From assembly GCA_009784635.1 (NCBI GenBank), contig WRBG01000032.1, positions 1-14,593 on the forward strand: DNA of 14,593 nucleotides, written 5' to 3'. Both the position numbers and the translations under genes were made by a program. Under the pieces are notes generated by a model that did not search any database, was not told where the DNA came from, and saw nothing but the letters and a program-made list of their open reading frames with translations. The stretch's first letter is position 1. Each line of letters starts with the position of its first letter. Shown one piece after another: positions 13,746 through 14,593 of the stretch. Source of the stretch: Bacteroidales bacterium. Its GTDB lineage: Bacteria > Bacteroidota > Bacteroidia > Bacteroidales > UBA932.

Positions 13746-14593
13746 ATGTTGGTTAAGGCTTTTGGGAGTGCGTGCTGTGGAATAGACGCCCTAACCGTAA
13801 CCATAGAGGCCGATGTTTCTGTGGGAATCAATTTCTTTTTAGTGGGGCTTCCCGACAATGCGGTGCGGGAAAGCCAGCAGCGGATTAGTACCGCTTTTGA
13901 GTCGATGGGGCTGCGTATGCCCGGACGAAGGGTGGTCATCAATATGGCGCCTGCCGATTTGCGCAAGGAAGGTTCGGCTTATGACCTGCCCATTGCGTTG
14001 GGCATTTTGGCGGCCTCCGAGCAAATCAAGGCGCCGGAACTTTCGTCTTTTGTGTGTATGGGCGAGTTGGCTTTGGATGGCCGGTTGCGTCCGGTGGCCG
14101 GCGCGCTTTCCATTGCCTTGCACGCAAAATCAGAGGGATTTAAAGGGTGTATATTTCCCATAGAGAGCGCCCGTGAAGCGGCGGCGGTGGAGGGAATAAC
14201 CACCTACGGAGCCACGCATTTATCCGAAGTTATTAGTTTTTTCGCCGGCGAGGGAGGGTTGACTCCCCTGCAAGCGCCCAAATGGGATTTGTTAGACGAA
14301 CAATTATCTCAGGGCCTTGATTTTGCCGATGTAAAAGGACAGGAACAGGCCAAGCGGGCCTTGGAAATAGCGGCGGCAGGCGGGCATAACGTACTGATGA
14401 TAGGGCCTCCCGGGTCTGGTAAATCATTTATGGCCAAATGTCTGCCTTCTATACTCCCGCCTTTGACCATAGAGGAGGCTACGGAAACCACCCGCATCTA
14501 TTCTGCCTCGGGGCGCCACGTCATGGATGCCAAAAATCCCGACAACAGCGGCTTGATTCGCCACCGGCCCTTTAGGGCACCCCACCACAGCGC
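13746..14593 (+). CDS. comM: YifB/ComM-type AAA+ protein (Mg-chelatase-like), N-terminal part
   Basis: An open frame of 282 codons runs from the ATG at 13746 to the window edge; the full family length is about 500 residues. The N-terminal ChlI/Lon-like domain is seen in GIDALTVTIEADVSVG (12-27), VGLPDNAVRESQQR (33-46) and MAPADLRKEGSAYDLPIALG (67-86). The ATPase follows with VKGQEQAKRALEIAAAGGHN (196-215), Walker A GPPGSGKS (220-227) and FRAPHHS (276-282), after which the sequence stops. ComM is a hexameric helicase that promotes branch migration when incoming DNA is integrated during natural transformation; homologues also occur in species not known to be competent. It lies 53 bases after the dNK gene without a TAnnTTTG element, so co-transcription is likely. 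Confidence 0.93.
   Translation, partial: MLVKAFGSACCGIDALTVTIEADVSVGINFFLVGLPDNAVRESQQRISTAFESMGLRMPGRRVVINMAPADLRKEGSAYDLPIALGILAASEQIKAPELSSFVCMGELALDGRLRPVAGALSIALHAKSEGFKGCIFPIESAREAAAVEGITTYGATHLSEVISFFAGEGGLTPLQAPKWDLLDEQLSQGLDFADVKGQEQAKRALEIAAAGGHNVLMIGPPGSGKSFMAKCLPSILPPLTIEEATETTRIYSASGRHVMDAKNPDNSGLIRHRPFRAPHHS

Noticed and set aside
13858..14163. A 101-codon plus-strand frame, and several minus-strand frames, at the right end.
   Set aside because: All overlap the ComM-like gene, whose frame is open from 13746 to the window end and carries family motifs throughout.
1..14593. Mobile elements, CRISPR arrays, toxin-antitoxin or phage-defence systems, tRNA or rRNA genes.
   Set aside because: I saw no transposase, integrase, regularly spaced repeats, defence-type domains or cloverleaf sequences; nearly every base belongs to an ordinary chromosomal gene.

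Overview
The window looks like chromosomal DNA of a member of the Bacteroidota, most likely near Bacteroidales. The protein types point that way: an EnvC-like coiled-coil protein behind a TPR lipoprotein, a TGS-nucleoside kinase fusion, an OmpA-like protein with a GNASPEG motif and C-terminal TPRs, and a deoxynucleoside kinase of the MHVAVSGNIGSGKTT type. Three or four intergenic regions also carry the Bacteroidota promoter signature TAnnTTTG, and no gene has a clear Shine-Dalgarno sequence. The genus cannot be named from this window. No mobile element, CRISPR array, tRNA, rRNA or sign of recent transfer was seen. Coding density is very high and no gap exceeds about 125 bases.

Layout from left to right. 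(1) A minus-strand pair at 1-641: an ECF sigma factor followed by the first 26 codons of a lipoprotein that runs out of the window. (2) A plus-strand pair at 753-3638, divergent from the sigma factor: a TPR lipoprotein and an EnvC-type LytM protein, 3 bases apart. The roughly 110-base gap before it holds phased A-tracts, an inverted repeat and a TATATTTG promoter element. (3) A five-gene minus-strand operon at 11183-3651: pcm (protein isoaspartate repair), a glyoxalase II-like metallo-beta-lactamase-fold hydrolase, uvrA, a TGS/ThrRS-like domain fused to a uridine kinase-like domain, and an exported gamma-glutamyltransferase-family enzyme. Spacings are 9, 9, -4 and 10 bases. It ends only 12 bases from the convergent EnvC gene. 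(4) A minus-strand OmpA-like/TPR envelope protein at 12953-11268, with its own promoter and a strong hairpin behind it. (5) A plus-strand pair at the right edge: a deoxynucleoside kinase and a YifB/ComM-type AAA+ protein cut off by the window end.

Functionally the window mixes envelope biogenesis (TPR/EnvC, OmpA-like, lipoprotein) with repair, detoxification and nucleotide salvage (pcm, MBL hydrolase, uvrA, two kinases, GGT). Most genes are ordinary members of known families. I found no convincing undescribed multigene system. The best leads are degenerate active sites that can be read directly: the EnvC LytM domain has lost four of five catalytic or zinc residues, and the ThrRS-like domain of the kinase fusion has lost its four His/Cys metal or editing residues. 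A possible leaderless promoter for the pcm operon and the structured regulatory region beside the ECF sigma factor come next.
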